Source: Stratiolaelaps scimitus (taxonomy: Eukaryota; Arthropoda; Arachnida; Mesostigmata; Laelapidae). From it: a stretch of 64,000 bases of DNA. Within the stretch, counting starts at the first letter, position 1. The number at the start of each line of letters is the position of its first letter. The notes beneath the pieces were generated by a model, which was not told where the DNA came from, made no database searches, and was given only the letters and a program-made list of their open reading frames with translations. Both the position numbers and the translations under genes were made by a program. The stretch covers positions 1,785,501 through 1,849,500 of the forward strand of contig JABWDB010000011.1 of the NCBI GenBank assembly GCA_019614645.1, read 5' to 3'. Shown here in pieces: positions 44,848 to 55,139 of the stretch.

Positions 44848-47104
44848 CTAACGTCCGAGACGAGAGCGAACGAGGGTGAGGGACTGAACGTTGGATCAGT
44901 CCCTCACAACAGCGACGGCGAGGAACTCGGATGTGTTACCTATTATTGCACCCATTGGAGCCAACTTCAACGACCGACCGGGGACTTGATCGTCGCAGAA
45001 GTGGAAGATGAAGAGAGGGATAGAGAGAGAGGGGGGGAATGTAGCTAGCGGAGGAGACGAATCTACTTCAGCGTGATGGTGTCTCCTCAACGTTCGGTAC
45101 CACACCACGCGCGCTGTGCCATCGATCTTGCCGTGGATTCACCTTCAAATCGTACTCACATTCACGCCGAGAGCGGTGGCTCTCGGTGGGCCAACACGGT
45201 TGGCATATCTATGTGCTTCGATTTTGGAATGGTATTACAGCAAACAAATGAGTCCCGCACGGACAAATGAGTCATCGCTCATTCGACAACTCCCTTCCGC
45301 CACAGCACGCTCGCCGCATAGGCAAAACACCCTTGTGTCTACGAAACAGGTGTGAATCCTGTCGAGGATCTCGAGACCCGAGCAATCGAGTTGCTTGCCC
45401 AGCCCGCGGAGCGATCTTGAGAGCCGGGAAAAAGCCCGCGCGTGAACTAGCCGCCGTCACGACACCGCACTTTGCAAAGTCAAACACGTTTTGCAGGCGA
45501 GGCAGGACGTTTTTGTGTATGTGTCTCCGTGTCGAAGAATAATCTTAGACACTAAATACAGAGAGAGAGCGAGAGAGAGAGAGAGAGACAGAGAGAGAAG
45601 AAGATGGTGGGCGAGGACAACCGAAGCCATGAAAATAAGAAAACCTGTTCCAATGGCCCACGAACGGCGGAGAGGAGGGCATGCTGCCCGATGGTGGCTC
45701 ACAGACCTCTATCCCCGGCGGGTATCGTCAAGCGTTCTGAAGGGGGGGGGGTCACCGCTGTGGGCCCTGCGAACAGTGGCCTACAAGAGCAGTAGCAGCC
45801 GCTGCTGTGCTCCCAAGCGAATGATAATTGCGTTAAGCGAGAGCAAGAGGAAGAGCAGCTGTTTGCGGTCATTACGATTGTATTAGGGGCGGTCGACATC
45901 AACACGAGTTTTCGCAACCTCTTCGAGCTTCGAAATTTGAACGCCGCGACCTAAAGCAACTCGCTCCCTGGTTGCTGCCATTCAGCGGAACGCTGCGAGG
46001 AAAACTCGGCGATTCAGGAGAACACTGCAGGAACGCTGAATAGACGCATGGCTAATTGTTCTATAACGCGGAGAACAACTGAGAAACGTTTGCGGAGGCG
46101 TCCGTCTGAAGATATAGATTCAAGATTCGAGAGTCTCAATAATTAAGCGTAATAAATTACCTCAGCGTGTGTTCCGGTGTTTGTGAGTGAGAAGGCAATA
46201 CAGTCGTATGATGATAATGATGAAATAGATTGCAAAAAAACACCACTGTCAATGAATCTGTGTGAGCATTATATTCGCATCTAATCTGCGTGCACACATT
46301 GCGCAAGCAACTATTTATTATTTGGGCACCATCGTCTAGCAGAAAGGCTAAAGCCCATTCATCGAGAGCTAATTGTAATTAGGGATGAGCGACCCATTCG
46401 GTGTGTCTCTCATTCGATGCCGCCGGCCAATGTACTCGTCGTATACAGGTCCTGATTAATGTGGCGTGCGCGGGCCTTTTTTTTTTCTTCAAATGTCGAT
46501 TAATTGCCGCCCATAAAAACCTGCTGCCTAAAGCTATACCACTCACTGCATTCGTACGACGTTCCAGTCGAGACTTAAACGCGCGTAGCGACGAACGCGG
46601 GCTTCAGAGCGCGGCTCAGCAAACAAACCGTTGTGGGATAGATGGAAACTTTCCACAGAAGCGGGGGCGAGTTGCCCGACGCGTCTCCGGGGGTCGCAGC
46701 GCAGCAAATGGCTGACAGCTTGGCCAAATGAAATACGCGAGTCGAACAAAAAAGAGAAAAAAAGCACGCAGCAACTTTGGACAAATGCCACCGGCAGCCT
46801 ACCAGGCCAGCCTGAGCAGGGCCCGGCCTAATGGTTCGCTGAACAGCAGAGTTTTCGGCAACAAAAACGACAGCGAAACTTCGAAAGGCCACTTGAGACC
46901 TCCTACTTGAGTCGTTCACGGACGCTGTTATCGACCTTACACGTGTTGTCGTTGTTTCAATTTCAGCGACAATTTTCATAGTTTTTTTTCTCGCCATGTT
47001 TTCTCCTCTGCGTGACCCATCCACGATTGCCAGCAGAGCTGGGGATTTCGTTGGACTGCTGTTGTGTTATGTTTGTGCTTAATCACAGAACATCCTCGGT
47101 AAAC
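44848..47104. other. No supported gene
   Basis: Has a GA run at 45561-45600, a G-run near 45742-45750, and AT-rich DNA at 46.1-46.4 kb. A weakly tRNA-like stretch near 46325-46420 has a degenerate B box. No exon signals. Confidence 0.4.
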
Positions 47105-47281
47105 GTAAAGGTACCTGTTTATCGGTTTGCTAAAGGAACACTGCAATATTTACAATGCTTAGTCAGTCCTCTCTTGTGTGTCCTCACCGCGTCGAAGGAC
47201 GACGCGAACCAGCGATTTCCGGCTGCTCACTACAGCCAGAGCCACAACTTAGCCACCGTCCAAGCGTCACCCAGGCGCTGA
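47105..47281 (-). mobile_element. tRNA-derived SINE, family 1, copy 3 (minus strand)
   Basis: Read on the minus strand: head CGCTTGGACGGTGGCTAAG, B box GGTTCGCGTC (47201-47210 on plus), then GTGAGGACACACAAGAGAGG, CTAAGCATTGTAAATATTGC, CCTTTAGCAAACCGATAAAC and the tail ACCTTTACGTTTACC. Compared with copies 1 and 2 it has roughly 20 extra bases (TCGAC..GGTGAG) between the B box and the ACATATAAGAG block. The inverted copy next to the one at 52.5 kb shares this, so there are at least two subfamilies. Confidence 0.75.
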
Positions 47282-47501
47282 CATTCGTATAGCGTTTATT
47301 TTTGTCATGCTCATCTATCGCGATCGAGCCGGACGGCGAGGAGTAGATACGGATAAAATTAACGCACGAATACATACAATAATAATAATAATAATTAACG
47401 GCCTCAAAGTGGACGACATTCCCTAGCGGAACTTGTTGCGACGTCGTGGGACGTTGTGATCGACAAGCCCTGACAAACACGCGCGTCGCTAATCGACAAC
47501 C

Positions 47502-47555
<54 letters not shown>

Positions 47556-47924
47556 AATAATGACAAATGTGTCATGTAGAAAGACAAACATTTAAGTTAT
47601 GATTACCATCAACGACAGCACGGCTCTGGTATTCGTCAGCAACGAGCGCCATCGCGAAACGGAATTATCGATACACAAGGCGGCCGGTTGCAGTCCGTCA
47701 CCCGCGGATCGGTTTTCGCCGCCGAAGCAGAAACAATTTCTGCTCGGTGAATTGTTGCTGTTGCTGCTGTGTCGTTCGCTTGCTGTCGTTAATGTCCGGC
47801 GTTCTTCGACAAGTTGCTAGCGCGACTAACAAGGTTCTGGCAAAACAAGCATCGGCTGGCCGCGCCAAACCACGACCCCCGCAGCAGCAGCCGCCGTCAC
47901 CGCCGCCGCTTTCGCCGTTGTTGA
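47282..47924. other. AT-rich then CAG/CTG-rich DNA, no supported gene
   Basis: Includes an AATAATAAT run at about 47377-47395 and the 47-bp TA array listed next. CTG/CAG runs lie at 47748-47768 and 47880-47915. No exon signals before 47925. Confidence 0.4.
47507..47553. repeat. (TA)n microsatellite, about 47 bp
   Basis: Uninterrupted TA array. It creates artificial Tyr-Ile frames on both strands. Confidence 0.95.
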
Positions 47925-48554
47925 GATAAACATCTTGTCTTTGTCGGAGCGAAAAACGCGCGCACAAACGCAAGCTCGACGCTCGGCGCTATCCGGCGTC
48001 ACTCGACGTCCACAGCATGGCTCTACTACCTGGCGCTCGTGGTGTTAATGCGAAGGAGCAGCCAGCGATTGGCCGGCGCGGGACACAAATCGCCAAGGCA
48101 AGCACGCAAGCGTCAGCTCTTGACGAGCCTGACAGCTGAGGGGTTCGTCAGTTCGACTGTTAGAACCACTCAAGAGCCGCTACGACTGCTTAATACCTTG
48201 CGTCGCGGCGGTGCCGGCAGCGGCGAACGAAACAAACAGCTCATTCGAATGGGCAGTTGCCGAGGCATTGCTGCAGCTATTACTGCAGCTGCCGATGACG
48301 ACGGTCGGGAGACGAAATCGGCCGCTGACGACCGAGCGTCGAGTGACGACAGTCACCAAATATTAAATCGGAACATCGGTCACCGCCATTGTGATTACGA
48401 CCAAGTTATAACGAGGCCAGCAGCAGGAGTAACCGAGCAGGATCCAGCCGATTACCGAAGGACGTTCGCGATGCAGCAATGCAAAGGTATTGACGCTAAC
48501 GGCAATACATCTGCGAGAAACCACAATGAAACCCTCTTTGCTTCGTTTAGATAA
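47925..48554 (+). CDS. Candidate coding exon, up to 209 codons, unrecognised
   Basis: After a TGA at 47922 the frame is open to the TAG at 48552. The first in-frame ATG is at 48048, which would give 168 residues. The upstream open part codes for a short hydrophobic stretch flanked by basic residues (AWLYYLALVVLMRRSSQR, about residues 31-48), so the true exon may start earlier by splicing. The middle is basic, and an acidic patch (AAADDDGRETKSAADD) lies near residues 127-142. The C-terminal part is Asn/His-rich. Composition is moderate and not repeat-derived, and the opposite strand is mostly closed, so this is one of the better coding candidates. A different-frame ATG with a better context (48017) gives 40 residues. 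An internal donor-like CAAAG/GTATTG sits near 48487. Confidence 0.3.
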   Translation, partial: DKHLVFVGAKNARTNASSTLGAIRRHSTSTAWLYYLALVVLMRRSSQRLAGAGHKSPRQARKRQLLTSLTAEGFVSSTVRTTQEPLRLLNTLRRGGAGSGERNKQLIRMGSCRGIAAAITAAADDDGRETKSAADDRASSDDSHQILNRNIGHRHCDYDQVITRPAAGVTEQDPADYRRTFAMQQCKGIDANGNTSARNHNETLFASFR

Positions 48555-49474
48555 GATACGTGGACGTCTGGGAGTGTACGTGCCCGCGTGTGTGTACGTG
48601 CGAGCCAACGAGTCGATCTGGTATAGGTTCGGGCCATAGAAAACTGACGTGGAGTGTTGGGTGCACAAAATGGTGAGATGACTGGGTGCGCACGCCAGCA
48701 TGCGCCAAGCACAAAACTTGCGGTGGGCATATGCGCACGTGCAGTGCCTTTCTTCCTCGTGTCTTCGAAACGCATGGCGAGAACGGGAGATTAGACAATG
48801 TGCAAAGTGAAAACATGAAGAACAAGCGATTTTCAATTCGACCGAGCTCAGAGCACATGCATACAGTTAGCAGTAAATGTGGGTATATGGGACACATTCG
48901 AGTATAGTGCATTTTTATTTCGGAACAATAAATTGTAACCTTCTCGCAACTCAAACCGCCACGACTTGCCGTAAATAGACCACATGAAAGAAGTTGAACA
49001 AGCATTATACCTTGAACGCCGGCAGGCTGCGCCGAGCCGATTTCCAAGCGAGACAACTTGAAGGCAAAGTTTGACAGAGGACACGAGGCTGGGCACTTGG
49101 CCGCTGCCGGGTCCGGCATCGCCATAGACACCGTTTCGTTTCGTCCTATACACAATGCTACTACGGTTCTCACTAACAGTAATACTTCCACTATGGGAGG
49201 TGGAAGCCAATTCCGCCACGAATGCGGCCATGGCCACTCGCCTCGCTTCGTCTTCCAGCCACAACAAGCAACCACATCTGGGCTCTCTCATTTTTTGCCC
49301 GGTTGTATCATATATCCCCCCTCCCCTGAAATCTCCGGGGGTGCGGCCGCTGTGGCCCCCATATCTTCTCCGTCCGCGGTCCCCGTCCATGGTCAGTCCA
49401 TGAAAGCGATGGTCCTTTTTCTGTATAGTCACGATACAGTTGCCACGTTGTCGTTCGTTTTTTTCGCCTACGCC
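48555..49474. other. No supported gene
   Basis: Contains an AATAAA at 48925-48930. Two long minus-strand frames (48.55-49.43 kb) have no ATG or splice support and are not recognisable. Confidence 0.35.
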
Positions 49475-50248
49475 TCATGCCACCCCGGACACTATCTCGC
49501 CGCCTCTTGTTTTCTCTCTCTCTATAGTCGCGGGTCTGTCTATGATGCGCACTTGGCCCGTCTCGCCTCGGTCCCGCCCGTCCCAGCTACAAACGCCCCC
49601 GCCGGCTTCTGCGCCCCCCGGCTGCGGTAGATTGCGAACAGAAGAAGACCGTTCCATCGCCAGTTTCCTTCCATTCTTCGCGTCCTCTGTTTCCAGGAGA
49701 TGGAGACGGCTGGATGTGACCGCATCCAGCCCATTCCACCATGGCTGCAGAAAGCGAGCACCCGAAAGCGAGAGCCTATAGCTGGTCGTCCAAGCCCAGC
49801 CCAGAGCAAGGGCTGTTTTTCCTCCGCCGAACATACTGTTCCCCTCCCTGTCGTTTCCTGCCTGTGGCAATCTTTCCCGCGATGCGTTCCTGCACGACTG
49901 CGACGACTGCACCGCCAGAGGATTCCGCGCGGGCCTCCTGTCTCTCTCTTGCTCTCTCTCACAGGCTCTCTTTGTCTCTCTCCATCTCTCTCTCTCTCGC
50001 GCGTCCAGTGAGTCGTGCAAATTTCTCACCCCCACGGCTGTGTCCCCCGAGAAGGAAGATCGGGGACAGTTTGTCGTTTTTGCACAACAACAGACCAACG
50101 TGTCCCTTATTCTGGCCGCTTCTTCTGTTTTTTCTCTCGGCTTCTTTTTCGCCTGGATACTAGCCGTTTCATTCAGGGCGACGATCCTACCAGCCCTGCC
50201 TTCTGTGCTAACAGCCTGACTCGGCTTGGACAGCCAACGCGCGACCAT
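49475..50248 (-). CDS. Doubtful 257-aa ATG frame, partly repeat-derived
   Basis: A minus-strand ATG at 50248 (G at -3 and +4) opens 257 codons. The translation is hydrophilic (for example GRAGRIVALNETASIQAKK), but residues around 89-115 (RERERWRETKRACEREQERD) are the direct translation of a GA simple repeat. The purine-rich strand makes any frame look hydrophilic. A plus-strand terminal exon candidate overlaps it. Probably not real, but it is among the longest ATG frames here. Confidence 0.12.
   Translation of the reverse strand: MVARWLSKPSQAVSTEGRAGRIVALNETASIQAKKKPREKTEEAARIRDTLVCCCAKTTNCPRSSFSGDTAVGVRNLHDSLDARERERWRETKRACEREQERDRRPARNPLAVQSSQSCRNASRERLPQAGNDREGNSMFGGGKTALALGWAWTTSYRLSLSGARFLQPWWNGLDAVTSSRLHLLETEDAKNGRKLAMERSSSVRNLPQPGGAEAGGGVCSWDGRDRGETGQVRIIDRPATIEREKTRGGEIVSGVA
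49528..49781 (+). CDS. Candidate terminal exon, 83 aa, unrecognised
   Basis: A strong pyrimidine tract (CCTCTTGTTTTCTCTCTCTCTATAG) ends at 49527. The phase-2 frame then runs 83 codons to TAG: a Pro/Ser-rich start followed by RTEEDRSIASFLPFFASSVS and a basic end. Another frame after the same acceptor is open for 33 codons. The CT microsatellite nature of the acceptor is a caution. No family recognised. Confidence 0.18.
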
Positions 50249-51490
50249 CGCGCACACACACACACCCCGTGGTGCTTCAGATTGGATTCCCAACTTGGGA
50301 TCCAACTGTGGGGCTTACTATTGCACTGTGAGAGTAAGAACGGCCAGTGTGTCTCCCTTATCGAAAATTGAGGCAAGGGTGCGCGGTCCAGAAGAAGAGG
50401 GAGTCGACGCACATCGCGGGCCACGGTACAGCTACTATTTTCTATTTTTTTTTTAGAGGAGGGCAAGGAGATTTCGGTATCGCTTCTGCCAGCTTGCTAT
50501 GGACCTCCCCGAAGTTATATCGTCGAGCCGCAGCGGAGCGGAAGAGCCGTGCAGAGAACTCTGATAGAGCTAGAGAGAGGGTGGACGAGGTGGTAGGCGA
50601 AAAAACTGAGGACATGAGCGTGTCTGACCATTTCATCATCGGGATCGTCCTATCCTGCCCGTACACTGAACCAAGACAACAGAAATGCTAGAGGCGGCTC
50701 ATATACCTGATATATATATATTCCACTGGTGAGGGAGGTGAGCTTGCTCTTTCGCTTAATGACGGCCAAGTCCACCCGGATCGCAATGGGTAAAACAGAG
50801 TAAATCCATGGTATGCCGATAGGTTTGTATCTAATACTGTTTATTTGATGTCCTTAGAGCTGGCCTAAATAGCGGCCATCCAGCGCGACGTGGTCCCGTC
50901 CGCAATAGATTATTCAGAGCTACTAACCGACCTTTGAAATAAAGCGTTAATTATTATTACTTGATGTTTGTTCGGTCCGACCGCTTCGACCGACTCAGTC
51001 GCGAACTAAAATGCCGCAAGCCTGCCCCGCAATCGTAACCCGAATGATTACGGCAAATGCTACGAAAGGCACCTTTGGAAATTCACGACTCGTATCCGAG
51101 TACGCTGTCGTCTAGCCATATTCCGTCCACCGCGCCAGCGAACGGGATCAAATGCACAGCTCGATACTGCAGCGTCGCGTTAGCATCGGCAGTCGTCCGA
51201 CGCTGACCTGCTCGTGCAAGCGAACCGGAAGAGAAGGCAGTCAACGAACAACAAGCAACGAGTAGAATATATAGAATCACTCAAGCAATACAGTTACAGC
51301 TATGGCTTTCCTCGAAAGACGCAAGCAGCGAGTTTCCAGAATAACAGACTGCCAACCATCACGGGAGCGGTTCGTCAACACGGATCATGCCACAACTATC
51401 GCCGCATAATAATCGCTGTGTTGTATATGGGTATTGTGTAATATACCGACGATCTCAGTGGTTACTATTATTACGCCTATTGCTCGAACG

Positions 51491-51491
<1 letters not shown>
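50249..51491. other. No supported gene
   Basis: Has a T-run near 50445-50456, a TA patch at 50711-50721 and an AATAAA at 50938-50943. Open frames are short. Confidence 0.45.

Positions 51492-51546
<55 letters not shown>
51492..51546. repeat. (TA)n microsatellite, about 55 bp
   Basis: Uninterrupted TA array ending in TATATGTAT. A further TA run of about 27 bp lies at 51913-51939. Confidence 0.95.
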
Positions 51547-51550
<4 letters not shown>

Positions 51551-51907
51551 TTACGAGGTACGCTGCAAGGAAATGCGAGAAAGAGATCAACTACTTTTTG
51601 GGGACACTGAACGTCCGTCGTAGAGTGACGACGCTAAAGTGCTTAATGATGTAAAGCACTTCTGTGGCAAGGGAGGGATCAGCGCTTCGATTACCCGGCT
51701 ACGCGGGTCCATCTCTTTTCGAGCCCATCTTCTCAATATTTGGTCTCAATATTGGGAGTAGAACTTCGAGTGCTCACTTCGAATAGGCGCAAAATATACT
51801 GTGCGCATTTCACATGTTTCTCTGTATAAAAACGCATATTTGACATAACAAGAATAATAACATGTATAATATATAAATACAACTTGGCGACTTCATAGTA
51901 TTGTGCA

Positions 51908-51940
<33 letters not shown>

Positions 51941-52400
51941 ATTCCTGTCCTAATCTCTTTATCAGATTTGTTTCATTCAATTTTGTGCACAAGTCTTCTA
52001 CGCACTGATACATCATCCGCAAACGACGATGTATAGGTACCAGCCTCACTCAAATTGAACGTGATCACAGATCAACGCCTTTGAGAGGTGCCGCTGCTGC
52101 TGCTGCCCGTTGCCCTCGAGAGCCCACGACAATGCGTCATTCACAACTACGTTACTACACAGGTTACAACTTCCCGTTGTAATCCAGCGCCTAAAGTGGC
52201 CCCTGAAATAGCTACCACCCACGCATTGTCTACGTGTCACGATCCTGTCAGAGTTCGGTCAGTTGCGGTTACCGTTTGACGAGCGAAAAACGATACATTC
52301 AATCTTGCCTTTTTTTAGCTCACTCTGCTCAGCTAAAAAAGATTACACAGCACAACGTTCTATTGGTTGATTAACGAAAGTGCAGATTTCTTGCAAAGAA

Positions 52401-52402
<2 letters not shown>
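51547..52402. other. No supported gene; one stem-loop
   Basis: AT-rich sequence with the 51913-51939 TA run. An inverted repeat with 10-bp arms (TTTTTTAGCT at 52311 and AGCTAAAAAA at 52331) flanks a 10-nt loop. No exon signals. Confidence 0.45.

Positions 52403-52479
<77 letters not shown>
52403..52479. repeat. (TA)n microsatellite, about 77 bp
   Basis: The longest TA array in the window. A SINE begins about 20 bases after its end, so the SINE may have inserted beside or into TA-rich DNA. Confidence 0.95.
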
Positions 52480-52482
<3 letters not shown>

Positions 52483-52501
52483 GGAGGAGAGAGCGCCGTC
52501 A

Positions 52502-52654
52502 GCGCGGTGGCCTCGGCGGCTAAGTTTCTGGCTGTCGAAAGCAAGAAGCGGCGGGGTCGAGCCCCGGTGCGTGATGACATATAAGAGAGCTTAAACATTG
52601 TAACAATTGCAGCTCCTTTAATAAACTAATAAAGCTTTACTTTTACCTTACCTT
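52502..52654 (+). mobile_element. tRNA-derived SINE, family 1, copy 4
   Basis: The best preserved head: GCGGTGGCCTCGGCGGCTAAG strongly resembles the D-arm/A-box of a Leu/Ser-type tRNA. B box GGGTCGAGCCCC lies at 52554-52565. GACATATAAGAGAGCTTAAA, CATTGTAACAATTGCAGCTC, CTTTAATAAACTAATAAAGC and a TTTACTTTTACC-TTACC tail follow. It closely matches copy 1 downstream of the B box. Confidence 0.8.
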
Positions 52655-52775
52655 TAATAAATGTCCTCACCAGGTCGACTGGGATAACTTGAACCTGTGA
52701 CCTCCGGCTTTTCACTACACAGACAGAGGTTTAGGCAACGTCGAACCGCCACCCAAGAGCTGACGTCTTTTTGGC
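52655..52775 (-). mobile_element. tRNA-derived SINE, family 1, copy 5 (minus strand, 3'-truncated)
   Basis: Read on the minus strand: head GGGTGGCGGTTCGACGTTGCC, then GGAGGTCACAGGTTCAAGTT containing the B box, then CCAGTCGACCTGGTGAGGACA, which matches the subfamily of copy 3. It then breaks off and joins the tail of copy 4, so the two elements lie tail to tail. The expected TATAAGAG body of this copy is missing. Confidence 0.65.
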
Positions 52776-53430
52776 GAGGGCAGAGCAATGACTCAATTTG
52801 CACATTTCTCGATTAAACCCGAATGAACGTACAGTTGTGGCCACTCCACCTGAATCTGATATGGTCGACTTCGTTTGGTGGGAAGGAGGGGTGAATATAT
52901 TCAGATTTGATAAAGAAACTTGGTGCAATATACGCTGTTTATCTTGATCCTGGCGTCTCTGCGTGATGTCTTATATAAAAACGTATCTAATTATTATTAT
53001 TACAATTCGTATCTAATCATTATTATTATTATCATATGCCGTGCATCTTGCACACATCGAGTGTGGCGGAATTGCTCTGGTTTAAGGAAGTGTTTATGCC
53101 ACAATACCGTCTCCGACGAGGAACACTGTGGGAATTCGAAGTGTAGTCGGGGCAATGTTAATTAGGTAATTAATTAATTCTATTACGGCATAATCTGCGT
53201 GCTCACTCGAAGAAGCTAACGCAATTGCTCAGCTTGGCGCCAACCCGGAGCGGGTGACACATGTGTGCTGTGGAAGGTTACACTTGTTCAATTCGTAATT
53301 GAGAATTATGTTGATGCGTTCATTTCAATAAAGGTCATCTCACGAGAAGCGCCGATGAAACCGCGCTGAAAGAGGTCGAATATTCCCTTCCACAAATGTA
53401 TGATAATACGACTTGATAAATTGTCTTGAT
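52776..53430. other. No supported gene
   Basis: AT-rich with ATTATT runs at about 52990-53035 and an AATAAA at 53328-53333. Probably intronic if the ratchet site that follows is real. Confidence 0.4.
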
Positions 53431-53463
53431 AAATTTATTTTCTTTTGTCTTGCAGGTAAGTGT
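53431..53463 (+). promoter_or_regulatory. Candidate recursive-splicing (ratchet) site
   Basis: A pyrimidine-rich tract (TTTATTTTCTTTTGTCTTG) ends in CAG at 53453-53455. It is followed with no gap by a consensus donor, GTAAGTG, starting at 53456. This 3' splice site fused to a 5' splice site with a zero-length exon is the ratchet-point arrangement known from long introns of Drosophila. It implies that a plus-strand intron spans this position. Confidence 0.45.
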
Positions 53464-54710
53464 TCGGGATCCACTGTACAGCGAAACGCTAACGGTTTGA
53501 ACATCTCCTCGTTCATCTTTTAATTAGCCTAACAATCCAGATGTGAATTAAATTCGACACACGATATCGAGATGTTAGATAGTTATTAGGCGACAAGTAA
53601 TCTGATTTGACGCATTCGGGGGGGGCTAGGGGAATCTATGTAGCGGCTCTGTTCTTCTGAGGCGGTCACGCGGACCTTCATCTGACGCGCTTCGCCCTGA
53701 TAGGGGCGGTTTCTGTGTGTGCCATATACCGAAGTAGAAAGATGTTAGTCAGCCGACTTCGTCCAGCCCTGATAAATACAACCTTAGATGGCATCGGCGT
53801 CGACCGCAACCTCGGTATCTACTAACTACAACGCTGGTCGGCTTGAACGGGCCGACGGTAGCGACGTCACCGAAGGACTGACTACCGAAACTTTAAGAAA
53901 AAGGCCGTTCGGGATCTTATAGGGTACCTCCCTCGCTATAGCTTAGGACGCAGTCTTCCCTGACCGACTTCGTGTGCTGCTACCAGCCGCTCAGCTAAGC
54001 TAGTGCCAGATGAATCTGGCTAAACCGCCCTTACACACGCATACTACACAAATGCTAATAGTATGGTTTAAGCAACTCTCTGCAAGTTGTCCAGTTTTCA
54101 ACCCTGTGGCCAGTTTTCAGCCGCTGGACGCAAACGAGTTGTTTCGTTGCGGTCGCCGCCGCCGCCGCTGCCACCGTTGTTGTCGCGCATACTATCAACT
54201 CGGTCAGTCTCGGTGTCTAGCAGGCAAGCGATTTCTGTCAACCTGGTCCATGACCATGAGCATACCACAGCAGAAAGCAGGTCTGCAGAGCACAGCAGCT
54301 CCTATGCGGTCTGTCCTACCGTCTTAGCCCAACTGACTAGAACACGGAGTGCTGCTCCTCCGTACCGGCGTCAGCAGCTCCGTCACAACGACACCATCCA
54401 ACAGAGGTCGCGCGAACAGGTAGGATCGGCGAAGCGAAGCAGTATCGTAGAATTGCTGCCAATGAACCGAGCCAGCCGAGTCAACCACCGGTGCCAATGG
54501 GCGCATCCCGCCGCCTGTGACGCGCTCGTCTCTCGCTCAGCGACGATAACATTCGTCTACCCTCTCTCACTCGGATGGTGAGCAATTCGTGTCCTCTCCC
54601 GTTTCTAGCGCTGGCAATCTGAATCACCCGACGTCGACTGAACATGCTCACGGAACCTGTGTGCGGTTGGGGACGACGCTCGAGAACGCAAGACGCTGTT
54701 GTGGCCGCCA
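53464..54710. other. No supported exon
   Basis: Ordinary mixed sequence becoming GC-rich after 54.1 kb. Several frames around 54.0-54.6 kb are open without splice or start support. Confidence 0.4.
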
Positions 54711-55139
54711 ATGGCGACGACGACGCCGACGACGACTAGCTGTCCCGCCGAACAGCCATCAAACGTCCTGATCCGAAGGAAATGCCGCTCCCGCCGTCAG
54801 AAGTTACAGAAGTCGCCGATGAACAGTCCTTCGGCTAATGGCAGACGAATAGCTGTTTCGAAGCTGTTCAGCAACTTCAGTATGTTGCGCCGCGCCGTTG
54901 ATCAGACGAAACGGACGGAAAGAGCTCTCATAGAGCGGGAGCGACCGCGGCGGCGGCGGCGGCTGCCTCGGTACAGGAGGCAGTCGAATCAATTTGACAG
55001 AGAACAAGGCCAAGAATGGCAGCAGTCGCAGGCGTTCGATGCCGACGACTCGGTGCTATCGCTTCGGACGAAGCCGACTCGGCCGACTCCGCCGATTCGG
55101 AGCGAACGATCACAGAGGCAGGGTATCCGCATCGGATAG
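54711..55139 (+). CDS. Possible Arg-rich 142-aa protein, unrecognised
   Basis: An ATG at 54711 opens 142 codons to TAG at 55137. It has a Thr-rich start, a strongly basic middle (IRRKCRSRRQKLQK near residue 21; RERPRRRRRLPRYRRQ near 76, the latter from a CGG repeat), then EQGQEWQQSQAFDADDSVLS and a Thr/Pro/Arg-rich end. It reads like a disordered nuclear protein. Overlapping frames on both strands are open as well, one plus-strand and one minus-strand, so composition alone could explain it. No domain and no splice sites were identified. Confidence 0.22.
   Translation: MATTTPTTTSCPAEQPSNVLIRRKCRSRRQKLQKSPMNSPSANGRRIAVSKLFSNFSMLRRAVDQTKRTERALIERERPRRRRRLPRYRRQSNQFDREQGQEWQQSQAFDADDSVLSLRTKPTRPTPPIRSERSQRQGIRIG

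Noticed and set aside
45335..45370. T-arm-like ACAGGTGTGAATCCTGT
   Set aside because: The stem is good but the loop is not TTC-type and no other tRNA arm is visible.
46325..46425. Possible tRNA-like element (ATCGTCTAGCAGAAAGGCTAAAG with CATTCGATGCC)
   Set aside because: The B box matches only loosely and no cloverleaf can be drawn.
52367..52598. Frames of repeated Tyr-Ile on both strands
   Set aside because: Direct translation of the TA microsatellite, as at 19.2, 47.5, 51.5, 55.4 and 56.3 kb.
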